Assembly (NCBI GenBank): GCA_037178625.1
Contig: CM074127.1
Location: 248,001-312,000, forward strand
Source: Skeletonema tropicum
Taxonomy: Eukaryota; Bacillariophyta; Thalassiosirophyceae; Thalassiosirales; Thalassiosiraceae
Reading direction: 5' to 3'
Length of the DNA stretch: 64,000 bases
In this document: in pieces, positions 52,054 through 62,245 of the stretch
Numbering within the stretch: the stretch's first letter is position 1
How the letters are laid out: each line of letters starts with the position of its first letter
Program-made: the position numbers and the translations under genes
The notes under the pieces: generated by a model
What the model was told of the DNA's origin: nothing
What the model saw: the letters and a program-made list of their open reading frames with translations, nothing else
Database searches by the model: none

Positions 52054-53117
52054 ATGCAATCAAAAGCTCTCCTCTTCTCTCTTCTGGCAACTGTGCAACA
52101 CGCATCGGTCGATGCTTTCGTTTCACCAAAGGCAACTGGCATTGTATCATTGCCAACGGCTGCCGTTACTACCTCTCGTCCATTCGATGCGAACGCCTTG
52201 AATAATCCTCGAGGAAGCACATCGCTTTCGGGTTTGTTATCTCCACTTGCTGAAGCGCCTATATCAACCGAAGGCTTGACATTTGGATGGTTGGTCTTGT
52301 GTGCTGCAATGACGCCGTATGTCATCCAGCTCATTTCTCCTAGGCCACTTGGCTTTTTTCTTGCCAACTACTACGGCGGGCGTAAGTATTAAGTTTGTTA
52401 TGGTTCTGCTCAACATTCTTAGGCAGAACAACTATGCAGTATGGAATGTGTCTATTGAATGTGTCTAACTCACCCATTGTCTTCACATATTGCCTTCCCC
52501 TTTACAAATTGTAGAGGATATTGATGAACTTCAAGCAGAGGGGCGCACTGATGAAGAAATCGAACTGCTTGTGGAGAGCGGTCGTGTCGCAGAGGTGAAA
52601 TGGAAGGTAAGTCACTCACACTCTTATCTCTATGCATTTTTGTGCACTTGTCAATCTTCACTCAAAAAATACTCACAACACTCTCTTCGAAATAGGTTCG
52701 TTTTGCCGCTCTTGGCTTAGCTGTCACAACACTCGCATTCTTTGAGGTAAACGGCGGTATCGACGCGGTGAGGGTGTTGAGAGATTCGTACATCGCATGG
52801 GGTGTATTTGTGAGTTTCAATATATATAATATGAACTTCGCGATCATTTTGGAGAGCGTTTCTCACATGTGATTTGTATTGATTGCTTGTGCATCTTCGC
52901 TCTATTACTTTAACGTCTACTTTAACGTCCACAGTATGTAGAGGCAACGAGATTGATTCGAGAGCAAGCACTTGCGGAACCGTCGATTCTAAAGATAGAA
53001 AGCAGACTTGGTATTCAGGCATGGCATATTCTCGTTACAGTTTTGTTGTGGGCTAGCATCAGCGAAACGTACACTGGGAATGCGATCCGTCAATTTGTCA
53101 CAAATATCTTTACCTAA
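52054..53117 (+). CDS. Plastid-targeted membrane protein, unknown (4 exons)
   Basis: Exons 52054-52381, 52515-52606, 52696-52809 and 52935-53117 join in frame to 238 residues. All introns are GT-AG (GTAAGT...TTGTAG; GTAAGT...AAATAG; GTGAGT...CCACAG). The N-terminus has a short hydrophobic signal and then S-V-D-A-F-V-S-P-K-A, the A-F cleavage site of diatom plastid preproteins, followed by a Ser/Thr/Pro transit part. The mature part has hydrophobic segments F-G-W-L-V-L-C-A-A-M-T-P-Y-V-I, F-A-A-L-G-L-A-V-T-T-L-A-F-F, and W-H-I-L-V-T-V-L-L-W-A-S-I-S. An acidic helix, L-Q-A-E-G-R-T-D-E-E-I-E-L-L, sits between the first two. A thylakoid or envelope protein is likely. I do not recognise the family. 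This is the most intron-rich gene in the window. Confidence 0.72.
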
Positions 53118-53784
53118 GGTGGGGTCAGGTAGGGTATCACATCTGTGTTGAGTAGCATTTTCACATAGAGCTGAACCGCTGGATACGACAGATCTTGCGG
53201 CTTGAGTTTCCAACTTTAGGGCAAGTGATGATCAAACAAGAACTAAACATTGCAGCGAATATACAGCCTTGAGATACATCATTTCACAAAGCAGAAGTAG
53301 AGCAAATGCACGATGAAAGGGTGTCATGCACTCCCAGCGAAAAAGAATAATGAAAAGCAATTTAGTAGTTTCAATGTGATTATTTATTTATGTAGATCCC
53401 TTCCCTATGACGTACAGTGATGAGAAATTTGTTGCCAATAAGCATTCAACTATGGCGGATAGTGTGCGTATGTGAAGTGATTCACTTACAAAATTGGCGT
53501 TAAGGATTGTGGCGTTATATTATGAGGCATAGAATTCTCTTGAAAGAAGGGACCTTCCCTTCTCCAGACGGCCTAATTAAACGAAGGAATTAGTACTTGG
53601 TTGAAGAATGTAAATGAGAACGTCCTAAATCAAAATCATTTGACGCTCTCACCTACTACTCTCACATGCTTGCAGGATACTTATATCATCTGGGACGGGG
53701 AGAGGAAATTGTGTAACAAACGATGTTGTATATCGCATAGATAAGATAAGCGTTCCATTTCCTTCATTGATACTTTACCCAACG
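53118..53784. other. Intergenic, no gene except a motif copy
   Basis: 667 bp. Only short chance ORFs; one TACGTAGGAAT-type motif at 53581. The last 200 bp are presumably the promoter of the coiled-coil gene. Confidence 0.45.
53581..53597 (+). promoter_or_regulatory. GGAATTAGTACTT motif upstream of coiled-coil gene 1
   Basis: acgaaggaattagtacttg, with the palindromic TACGTA half altered. It lies 187 bp before the start codon and is followed after about 25 bp by gaacgtcct. The paralogous gene downstream has the same arrangement. Confidence 0.55.
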
Positions 53785-54450
53785 ATGACATTCAAATCAA
53801 AGCTCCTAAGACGTCGTGCTCAGCCGGTCGACGCTCCAGAAGCATGCCCTGAAGAACCTAATGCAATTGAGAAGTTCCTCAATGATGCTTCGAGTGCAGT
53901 TACAAATGCTTTCCCAGAAGCTGCAGATGATTTGTCCAGCCAAGCTTGCTCAACCATCACTGACCCTTCAGGATCCTTCACCTACTCCTACACTTCCGAC
54001 ACAGAAACCGAAACCGATATCGACACTAGAGCCGGAGAAGCTGACGCTATGAAGATATTCCTCAAAAAAGCTTCGGGCGCAGTTGGATCTGCTCTTGAAG
54101 AAGCCTCCAGTATGGCTGGTGATATGCATACTATCGTCATGGCGGATATTGATGAGGAGAGCGCGAGTAAAGAACAGGATAAACTGAAGAGTGCAACCGA
54201 GCCTGTCACTACCAGTTTCATGAACACAATCAAGTTGAAAAAAAATCGCGTATCCAAGACCGTTAAGGATATTGGCACTTGTGAGACACTGGAGGAAGAG
54301 AAGAATACAGAGCAACCTACTAGCCCGAACACGGAGGTGAAAGGAAATCATACAATCCTAGCCAAGCTCATGAATAAACTGAAGAATCAGATTGAGAAGA
54401 TCAAGCAACAGATCAACAAGACCGAAGAAGAAGTGGTGGAGACTAAATAG
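53785..54450 (+). CDS. Coiled-coil protein, truncated tandem paralogue
   Basis: 221 residues from the ATG at 53785, which aligns with the start of the downstream paralogue (M-T-F-K-S-K-L against M-N-F-T-S-K-L); an ATG six codons upstream is less likely. Shared blocks are E-E-P-N-A-I-E-K-F and F-P-E-A-A-D-D. The end is a Lys/Glu coiled coil (I-E-K-I-K-Q-Q-I-N-K-T-E-E-E-V-V-E-T-K). It stops at TAG (54448-54450) exactly where the paralogue reads AAG, and the same frame then stays open to 54687 with S-I-R-A-L-A-A-K-Y-R-G-V-L, matching the paralogue. So one substitution removed about 78 residues. Compared with the paralogue it has an extra acidic middle section. The family is not recognised; a recent nonsense change or a variant allele are both possible. 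Confidence 0.65.
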   Translation: MTFKSKLLRRRAQPVDAPEACPEEPNAIEKFLNDASSAVTNAFPEAADDLSSQACSTITDPSGSFTYSYTSDTETETDIDTRAGEADAMKIFLKKASGAVGSALEEASSMAGDMHTIVMADIDEESASKEQDKLKSATEPVTTSFMNTIKLKKNRVSKTVKDIGTCETLEEEKNTEQPTSPNTEVKGNHTILAKLMNKLKNQIEKIKQQINKTEEEVVETK

Positions 54451-54687
54451 AGTATTAGGGCTTTAGCAGCAAAGTATCGCGGCGTACTTGTACTTGATGG
54501 TGATGAAGGCGATCAAATCAGCAATAAACAAATTGATGCTGATGAAACACGCGATGATCAAATCATAGACAGTCAAATTGGATCGGGTTTATCTGACGAA
54601 GACCAACCTTTGACGTCGACTCGTTATCGGACATTGAAGAAGAAAGAGATGACGATGCCATCGATTAGCGCTAAGGTACACCTCTAG
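54451..54687 (+). pseudogene. Former C-terminus of coiled-coil gene 1
   Basis: In-frame continuation after the TAG, open for 78 codons to TAG at 54685. The first 17 codons are homologous to the paralogue's A-A-K-Y-R-G-V-L region. The rest (Asp/Gln-rich) has no counterpart. The intact frame implies that the stop is young or is sometimes read through. Confidence 0.55.
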
Positions 54688-55053
54688 TCGGTTCTTGTAT
54701 CTAGAGAAGGCCGCAAACCAGGAAGTTTTCCCTCATGGAGTCTGAAATAAAAGAAAGTAGATGGGGTTATACTAATCATGTGATATCAAAATTTAGTCGC
54801 AGTAGTAGTGAACGCTTTTGTCCAACGGAGAATGGCCAAAAATTTAAGACACCATTTTTCCAAAATTTTGTCCAAGATACGTAGGAATTAGTACTTTTCT
54901 CCTGATTAGTACTTTTCCCCTGAACGTCCTTTGCAAGCTATCCTGACACCATCCCTTCGTCGCCTTCTTCCTTGTGCTGATCGATCATAAGAAGTAATGT
55001 ATAAGAGCGAAACTGTGCTGCAGACACTGATAACGTAGACACTGAGATTTATA
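54688..55053. other. Spacer between the tandem paralogues
   Basis: 366 bp without an ORF. It holds a full motif copy at 54878 and a second ttagtactttt at about 54907. Confidence 0.5.
54878..54896 (+). promoter_or_regulatory. TACGTAGGAATTAGTACTT motif upstream of coiled-coil gene 2
   Basis: The best consensus copy in the window, 157 bp before the start codon and in its orientation. The half-copy ttagtacttttc follows within 12 bp, and gaacgtcct follows that. Confidence 0.6.
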
Positions 55054-55659
55054 ATGAATTTCACATCAAAGCTCCAGAGACTTCGTCCTGCCAAGGGAGA
55101 TGACGCTGAAGAACCTAATGCCATTGAGAAGTTCTTCGACGGTGTTTTCCCTGAAGCCGCAGATGATGAGTGGAGCGAATGTGGGTCTGACTACTCCGAC
55201 TCTTCTGAAGTTAGAGAGCCAATGTCACAGAGATTAGGTTTAAACCAACTTGCGACGAGCTTCAGATCAAAGCTCCAGACATATCGTGACTCTTATGATG
55301 TAAGCCCTGCCAACCTAGCCAGGCTAATGACGAAATTTGACAAGAAGGAGGAGCAGGTTGAGTTTCTCAATCAACAGCTCAGTAAGAACGAAGAGGAAGC
55401 GGTGAAACTTAAGGAGAGTATTAAGGAATTAGCTGCAAAGTATCGCGGCGTACTTAATGGTGATGAAGGCAGGCAGCCGAGCAGCTCAAACAAGTTGTTA
55501 GGAAGTCCTGCCACACTAGACAAGCTTGTAAAGAAACTCGAAAACAAGAAGAAGCTGATTGAATTTCTAAAAGAAGAGCTCAAAAAGACCGAAAAAGAAG
55601 TGGTTGAAACTAAGAAGAGTATCAAGGAAATATCATCAAGATATCGGAACGTATTGTAG
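55054..55659 (+). CDS. Coiled-coil protein, tandem paralogue 2
   Basis: 201 residues. The N-terminal third is acidic and shares E-E-P-N-A-I-E-K-F-F and P-E-A-A-D-D with the upstream paralogue. The C-terminal 110 residues are two copies of one coiled-coil unit of about 55 residues: E-E-Q-V-E-F-L-N-Q-Q-L-S-K-N-E-E-E-A-V-K then S-I-K-E-L-A-A-K-Y-R-G-V-L, and K-K-L-I-E-F-L-K-E-E-L-K-K-T-E-K-E-V-V then S-I-K-E-I-S-S-R-Y-R-N-V-L. Hydrophobic residues fall in heptad spacing, so it should oligomerise. No targeting signal or catalytic motif is seen. The upstream copy retains only one such unit. The function is unknown; the pair may be lineage-specific. Confidence 0.65.
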   Translation: MNFTSKLQRLRPAKGDDAEEPNAIEKFFDGVFPEAADDEWSECGSDYSDSSEVREPMSQRLGLNQLATSFRSKLQTYRDSYDVSPANLARLMTKFDKKEEQVEFLNQQLSKNEEEAVKLKESIKELAAKYRGVLNGDEGRQPSSSNKLLGSPATLDKLVKKLENKKKLIEFLKEELKKTEKEVVETKKSIKEISSRYRNVL

Positions 55660-55955
55660 AGATCTCATCTTAGATATGTATCCATGTAAATGTTACATGC
55701 AGATGCACCATTCTTCGATAGGTAGGAAGGTGTCATCTTTTTTCCTTTCAAGCCATTAGAATCAGAGCCATAATATTTGTCATGTAAGAACTATTAAACC
55801 GTGTTAGTTGGTCTTCATATCTTGGGCGGGTTAGTGGTGCAGACTGCAGACCATTCTCTTCGACAGACGAGTTCCGAAGCCCATCGTAGACTATGTAGAC
55901 CATACTAATTCCGCTGTTTTGAGACGAAGAATTCCGTCCTCCTCACTCCTAATAC

Positions 55956-56433
55956 TGTACGGCTGGGTCCAAATGAGCACTTTGAACTGGGGGACCACTA
56001 TTTTTTATGTTCTCGTTGGAATATTTTCCTGCTTTTTTTTGCATGACACGGGTCATAACTAGTAGCATGACATAGAAATTTAAAAAGTGCAATTATATAT
56101 GATTTTGAATGAGCTGAGTGGTCCCCCAATAATATTTATACATTTGTTAGAAATTTCTTTTTTAGAAATTTGATGGACATATCGAGTGCCGGTCCAAAAT
56201 CATATTAATTCCCATGTACAGATGAGTTTTACGAGACAATCATCACTCAAAAGAGCTAAACCATGGCGAAATAGCCTCTCCTACGGCCGCCAATAACACC
56301 ACAACTACTGGACTTACGGGCCCATACCAAACAGAAATCTCATCCTGTAGGTCCATAGGATCTCATTGATACCTCATTCATTGTCTAACTCCTAATCTAG
56401 AGTTCAAAGTGCTCATTTGAACCCAGCCGTACA
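55956..56433. mobile_element. 478 bp TIR element (MITE)
   Basis: TGTACGGCTGGGTCCAAATG at 55956-55975 and onward to gaact at 55987 is an inverted copy of 56401-56433 with one mismatch in 33 bp. A second, inner inverted pair gggggaccact (about 55989) and agtggtccccc (about 56116) lies only in the left part. No transposase ORF is present. Flanking cactcctaatac and actcctcaacta share a block, but an exact target duplication is not clear. Its right end lies about 117 bp before the selenoprotein W start, so it forms most of that gene's upstream region. Confidence 0.75.
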
Positions 56434-56549
56434 CTCCTCAACTATTCACGCAGACTTGTCTCCATTCCATCTGACAGCAACCTACAGCAACACTACTTCT
56501 TCACTAACTGACACTGCAACCACTGATCTGAAAGAATATGGTAAACACT

Positions 56550-56980
56550 ATGCGCAGCCACTTGCTGACCATCCGCGTGCAGTATTGTGGTGGATGAGGT
56601 AAGGATTTTTGCTCTACAACGCTTGCAGTAATTTTAGCTTCCCTGTCCCATGCTTGTTTTCTATGCTTGTTTTCCCTCATTTGACAGGTGTTACAATATC
56701 TATTTCATCGCCTTGTCCCTCTCACTCTCATGCAAATTTAACTATCTCTATTGCAGGGTATCGACCTTACTATGTTGCGCTGCGCAACTATTTGAAGCAA
56801 GAATTTGGTGATCTCATTGTTGTGGAGGAGCTCATGGATAGAGGAATCACGGGCAACTTCGAAGTGGTAATTCTAAATACGAACACTCTCATTCATTCAA
56901 AACGGCAGGGAAAGGCTGAATCATCTCGAGAGAAGCAGCTCATTGTTGAACAAATAAAGGAAGCATTGGAGTCATTGTAA
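56550..56980 (+). CDS. SELENOW: Selenoprotein W with in-frame TGA selenocysteine (2 exons)
   Basis: Exons 56550-56598 and 56757-56980 join (GTAAGG...TTGCAG) to 90 residues, the usual SelW length. Residues 12-18 read Y-C-G-G-U-G-Y, with U16 encoded by TGA at 56595-56597, giving the CxxU redox motif of the Rdx family. It continues R-P-Y-Y-V-A-L-R-N-Y-L-K, then I-T-G-N-F-E-V and L-I-H-S-K-R-Q-G-K, and ends in the amphipathic I-V-E-Q-I-K-E-A-L, all in SelW order. The thioredoxin-like fold is thought to serve glutathione-linked redox control in the cytosol. Reading the exon in another frame gives W-W-M-R in place of the motif, which is why the gene is easily missed. A SECIS element follows in the 3' UTR. 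Diatoms are known to use selenocysteine. Confidence 0.88.
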
Positions 56981-57068
56981 GGATGCAGAAATGATCGTGT
57001 ACATCATGGGTGGGAAAGTATATTTGAAACGATATGCAGCAATACACAAGTTCACATGCTTCTGCGGA

Positions 57069-57133
57069 CGATGGAATGACGGAATGATCAGTAATATTGC
57101 AAATGTCAATTGCTTTTCATCCTGATATCATCG
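57069..57133 (+). promoter_or_regulatory. SECIS element, form II, in the SelW 3' UTR
   Basis: It folds by hand as helix I cgatg (57069-57073) with catcg (57129-57133), then the non-Watson-Crick quartet from ATGAC (57076-57080) with TGAT (57123-57126). Helix II is gga-tga-..-agt with gct-tt-tca-tcc (57081-57092 with 57112-57122), with one bulged A and two pyrimidine mismatches. Unpaired AA lies at 57093-57094, 12 bases after the quartet, and above it is a 4 bp helix III attg/caat with a 7-base loop. The quartet, its spacing to the AA and the extra apical helix are those of eukaryotic form II SECIS elements. It starts 89 bases after the SelW stop codon. Confidence 0.75.
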
Positions 57134-57333
57134 ACAATGAAATGTCTCTTGGGTTACTGGACACTGAAGATTGGAGAGAAGACCATAGCGTGAAATCTAA
57201 TGAATTGGAATTGATTCCACTACATAAGTATCTTTAGCAAAAAGCTAAGCAGGTGGGGAGGCACCGTATGTGTGTGCATCCAGTATCACTGACGATTTAT
57301 CCCTAAAACTCCTATCTATTCTATTTTAACTTA

Positions 57334-60300
57334 TTACTTCGACCTCCTTTTGTTGGCCTTTTTATTCTTTCTTGCTGCTTTTGCATCTTCGGCGGCTAAG
57401 AGTTGATTTGCAATTGCGTCAGCGGCGTTGGATTTGGCACTGTCTTTATCCTTCTGTTGCTGCAATCTGCTTTGATTGACTGCAAGAGCCATGAAATGAT
57501 TCATATATTTGGAACTCTCTTTCGTTCTCTCATGTTCTTCTCCAAAGATAGCTGAATAGAGGCTGAAAGTGTTCTTTTCGCAGTCGAAAGCTTCCTTAAA
57601 CCTCTCGAGGCGAACTAATGCCAAGGCATATTGCCTTGCAATAACACCGTCGATAACACGATCTTGATTTTTCTTCTTTGTTGCCACTTCGTAGAAACGC
57701 AATGCATCTTCGTGTCTACCAGCTTCAACATACTGCCTTCCAATGTTAAAATAAAGAGCAGCAAGAGAATAGTTCGGCCCAGCCAATGCCTCTCCCAAAA
57801 ACAGCACAGCTCGATAGTGTTTCATCCCCTCGACGATCTTCCCTTGCGCGAAATAAATGTCAGACATGGCTACATGCGCATTGTATGCCTCTGAACTGTC
57901 AAACCCATGAAGTGCCACTGACACAGTGAGGCTCTTTTCCGCAGCCACCAACGCAAGATCAAGGTCCTTGCTGTTAGCGTACGCTGTCGCAGTAAGTTTG
58001 AGACATTTCTGTATTTGCGGATGAAAAGTGGTTTCTACTACTCGTTGACAGAGTGCCGCAGTCTCATTCAAATATTCCAATGCTACGGGAAGTTCAACAC
58101 CCTGACTCAACCGAGTATGAGCAGCATCATAGATCATCTTCACATCATTAAGAAGGACATGGAGGGATGGACTTCCCAAACCCCCATTAAAAGAACACGG
58201 CACGAAGGATTCGCCAACAACAGATGCACTGTGCTTCACAAGGGGTAGAATGTCGACAATATCTGTTGGAGCGATGGGGTAAGATGCTGTGAGACGCCCG
58301 TTTCCACCAATCAAACACTTTCCACCTAGATCGTAACGTTTTCCGACAAGACGGATACCAGATCGCTGACAAATTCTTCTCAGCAATGGTAGATACAAAG
58401 CACGTCCCTTGGATGCGTTTGATTTGGCGTTGCCATACAACGATAAAGAGTATCTAAAGCGACGACCAACCTCACGTTCGATATCAGCCCAGATTTCGAG
58501 ACGTCCCCTTTGGTCAGTAGGATCAGCATCGCCGTCAATCAACATCACGAGCGCATTCGTGTCATCTTCGCTTAATGTGCCTTGTGAATGTTGAGATTTG
58601 CTCATCCGGAGCTCTGTTTCAGATGCACTTTCCTCGTCAGTTGAAATGATTGCACTGAGGAACGATGCGACAAGTTTGGCTGACGGAACTCCTTCCTCTA
58701 TCATGTATGAGTTCAGGACATGCTTTGCAGCACGTGCAACCATTTCGCATTCGAGGATCTCAAGCCAACACAAAGGCATCCGTTGCCGAGACAGTTTTTC
58801 CTTTACGTTCTCATCGGCAATATCTTTCGCCTCTTCCTCCGCGGCCAATTCAGCAAGGCGACCCAGATATCTACAGTTGATACCATACTGGTGAATAAAC
58901 TCCGTTAGGGACGCCCCCTCGACAGGGATAGACAAGCCGTGTTCGCTGCCAATCCTAATTGCAGTTGTGACCTTTGGCAAGACAGTTTCCCAGAGATAGC
59001 GAGATATGCTACGCACTTCTTCTTCGTCTTTCTTCAATTGCTCGTGCGCATCTTTATCCAAGTCTTCGACCGGCCTCATATCAGGAAGGAACACGTTGAC
59101 GTTGTACTTGAGTGTTTTGACATACTCTTTTTCGGCCTTCTCAATCTTCGCCCTCTTCTCTGCCAGTTGCTTTGCCTTCGATTCCGATTCGTTCGTGGAG
59201 GGGTCATCACCTGCCGCTGCGCTCTCGCCCTTTGAGAGATCTTCATCTTCTTTGAGAATTTTGGACAGATGTTTTCCGACCTTCATTTCAGCATAGCTGG
59301 AAACGAGCTCAGGTCGAAGAACGGATGTAACCCACTCATCGTCATCCAAATTAGAGGGTATGTTTTTGTTCTTCTTCGCATCGGCATCAAGCAATCCGGT
59401 TCCGCCATTATCTTTTCCGATCCAATTCGCATCGCGGGGTGTCAATCTTGTACAATCCAACACATACTTGCGCTTATCGCTTCCAAGAATAGCTTTCATC
59501 TCAATTGGTCCACAAATGTCAACAGTCTTCTTTTCGACTTCTTCTTCAACATCGTCTTTCTTTTCCTCCTGCATTGGATAAACTGGTGCGTTCTTCAACG
59601 CTTCCATCCTTTCTTCTGTCAAAGGAGTTGCTGGCACAGTCCGTGTTGCCACCATGCAAATTTCGCCAAATATGTCCTCTACCAACTCATGGATCTCATC
59701 ATTTCGCCTCAGAGGATTTCGCGCATCAATTGTTCCATATGCAAGAGTGTGCGACTTCTCCCCATGCAAAATACCTGGGATGATACTCTGGCATACAACT
59801 CTCACTCCCATATACTCCACTATCACCATTCCCAAGGTGTGTATTCCAGGCATATCAAGTCGGTGCAACAAATTGATATTGGTCAAATCACGAGAAGCAG
59901 ATTTTCTTGCAGCACTGTCCCCCTTGTAAGTTTTGAAGGTGTCCATGCCAATATCAATTGCTCTCGAGAAGAAGATGTTATTGTGCAAATAAACGTGGGA
60001 TCGCGATGACTCATGCGTATTCATGGGAGTGATGAAACCATCAAAAATTGCTTTGACACCAAGAAGTGCTGCATCACCGAACTCGCTCATGATCTTATGG
60101 ATAAATTTGGCTCGTTCCATTCGTTCCGTAAGTGTGGTGGTGGGCATTTCTCTCGCTGCCTGAATCTCTTCGTTCCAGTCCCTCATTCCACCCAACTTCA
60201 TCTCAACTCCGTACGTGGACATCAACTCTTCCTCCGTGCGGTTTGTATTTGATCCATGCATCTTGTCATGTTGCCAAGTACCTTCACTGGTAGAGGGTAA

Positions 60301-62245
60301 AGGGACCAACCATGATGGAGTCTGCACAACAGTATCAATGCGAGGTGTGAATGTAGACGGCGCCGGTGTCATGGGCCCTCCAATCGCGGTACCACTATTG
60401 TTATTCGGGAATATAGATACTGCCGACCTCAACAAGGATGTAATGGAATCTTCCGTCATGGATGTTTCACGAATCAAGTCTGCTCGATTCTTTGACGCTG
60501 TGAGTGCAATAAGCCATGCCTCGCGAAGAGATTTGGAGTGTTGCAAGAGGCAGTCTAGCAATGTCTGGGAGTAGCATGCTTCTTTCGCAGGAGAAGGATT
60601 GAAGGATGACGAGGAGCTGCGGTTAACATAGAATCCTCGTGGGAAGGCTGTGATGTGCACAGTAGATCCTCCAGGGAGAGTGCATTCAATGTAGGCGAGG
60701 TCTCCAAGATTGCGACGATGGGCGGGTGGAGGATGATATCCGCTGTGACGGACTGTGCATTGAACGCATGTGGCTTCGTTCAAATCGTAAAGTGCACGCT
60801 CCGTTTCAACAAAGGAAGGATTACCCTTCATCACATCAACACCAATAGCACCCTTAGACGCGGCTGATTCTCCACTACTCTTGTTCTTATTACTCTTGGA
60901 CTTCTTCTTGTTGGCCTTGGACTTTTTGTTCTCCTTGCCGGTGTTGTTGCTGTCCATCCAAGAATCATCGGTGGATTTCTTCGATCCAGCCCCATTCTGT
61001 TGTCCGACGTTGCTGCTTTCTTTTGCACCAATCACAGTTTGCTCGTCACCACACGCAAGGTAAAAGAAAGTCGACAGATCACCACTTTTAATTTGCTCCG
61101 CAAATGAAATGTCATAGTCAGATGGATACTTTGGCAAATCGATCTGCTTTCCTTTCGCTTTTTTCTCCTCTCCGGTCGTACCGTTTTCCTTCTTAGTAAT
61201 GTTATTGAAATCAGAGTTGTCGAATTAGAAAATATTTTTGTGGTAGTAAAGCTAAAAAACACAACTTGACATATAAAATGAAACTTACCTCCTTCACTTC
61301 ACCACCATTCACACCATCCTCCTTCTTCACATCCTTCTGATCTTCTTTCTTCACCTCCACCACCTCATCACCCACCAATGTCACCAAATGAGGTGCATTC
61401 CCTTCCAACAACTGCCTCACACGAACCAAATGATCACGAATCGATGCAGCATCATACCGTTCCAACACTACACGGAATGCATAGTTGGATGCATCAATAA
61501 TAATCTTATTATCGATTGGATCTCCTACCTTCCCTTCCTTCTCCAACACTTCAAGTAGGGGGGATAGATCACCGTAGTCGTCGAGTACCAATTCTTCTTC
61601 CTTTCCAGTAGCAGTTTGCCCGACGAGAAGTTCAGGAGCACGTCCCAATTTCAAACTCTGGACCAATTTATCCGTGGCAATTTGTGCACCCTCCAATGTA
61701 TATGTTGACACAACATTCTCCGCCTCCCACTCCTTCATCTCACCATTTCCATTTAGGTTCTTACCAACATTATTCTTGCCGTTCTTCTTCCTGCTACTTC
61801 CATTTGCAGCAGTGGAAGAAGATGATGTGGTGGTGGTGGTGGTAGCATTCGTACTACGCTCCTCCAACACCAAACGATACTTGGTCAAATGAGCAAATCC
61901 AATCACTTCCGAAATGGCACTACGAATCGATGCTACCGGTTCTTCCGGACGAAGTGGTGGCAGTGGCACTGCTACTACAACTGAAGAAGTTTTGGATGAT
62001 GATGCATCAGCAGCAGCAGCATCATTCTTGCCGCTTTTGGATGATTGACGAGGAGAGAGGACGGTGAGACCCTTGAGAAAGATTTCAGGTGGGATTGCTA
62101 TGGTGTTGGCAGCGGCGGCGGCGTCGGCTTGATCGTTATCGTTGGTTGCCGACGGCTCTTGTTCCGTAGAATCTTCTTGGTTGGTTGCATCCTTCTTGTC
62201 GACTACGACGAATTGCTCAGCTGCTGCTGTCTCCTGATTCGTCAT
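57334..62245 (-). CDS. CLU1: Clustered mitochondria protein CLU/TIF31 (2 exons)
   Basis: Exons 62245-61289 and 61191-57334 give about 1,604 residues. The donor is GTAAGT; the acceptor CTAAG|AAG is the only nearby AG that keeps the frame open, one codon uncertain. The N-terminal region carries two CLU_N-type segments with long Thr/Ser/Asn and Lys inserts. The CLU domain is around 600-860 (A-R-E-M-P-T-T-T-L-T-E-R-M-E-R-A-K-F, Y-L-H-N-N-I-F-F-S-R-A-I-D, then L-H-R-L-D-M-P-G-I-H-T-L-G-M-V-I-V-E-Y-M-G-V-R-V-V-C-Q-S-I-I-P-G-I-L). A helical eIF3-like segment and TPR repeats follow near 1400-1560. Family members bind mRNAs for mitochondrial proteins and keep mitochondria dispersed. The C-terminus is Lys-rich. 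It converges on SelW; the SECIS lies in the 353 bp between their stop codons. Confidence 0.9.

Noticed and set aside
54448..54450. Stop of coiled-coil gene 1 as a recoded codon
   Set aside because: It is TAG, not TGA, with no SECIS nearby; a plain nonsense change is simpler.
56417..56602. 61-codon ORF ending W-W-M-R that could be taken as SelW exon 1
   Set aside because: It is the wrong frame and starts inside the MITE; the adjacent frame gives Y-C-G-G-U-G-Y and continues the SelW fold.
56988..57030. First ATGA in the SelW 3' UTR (about 56991) with a gtgtac/gtatat stem as SECIS
   Set aside because: No AA at the correct distance and weak helix I; the structure at 57069-57133 meets the SECIS rules.
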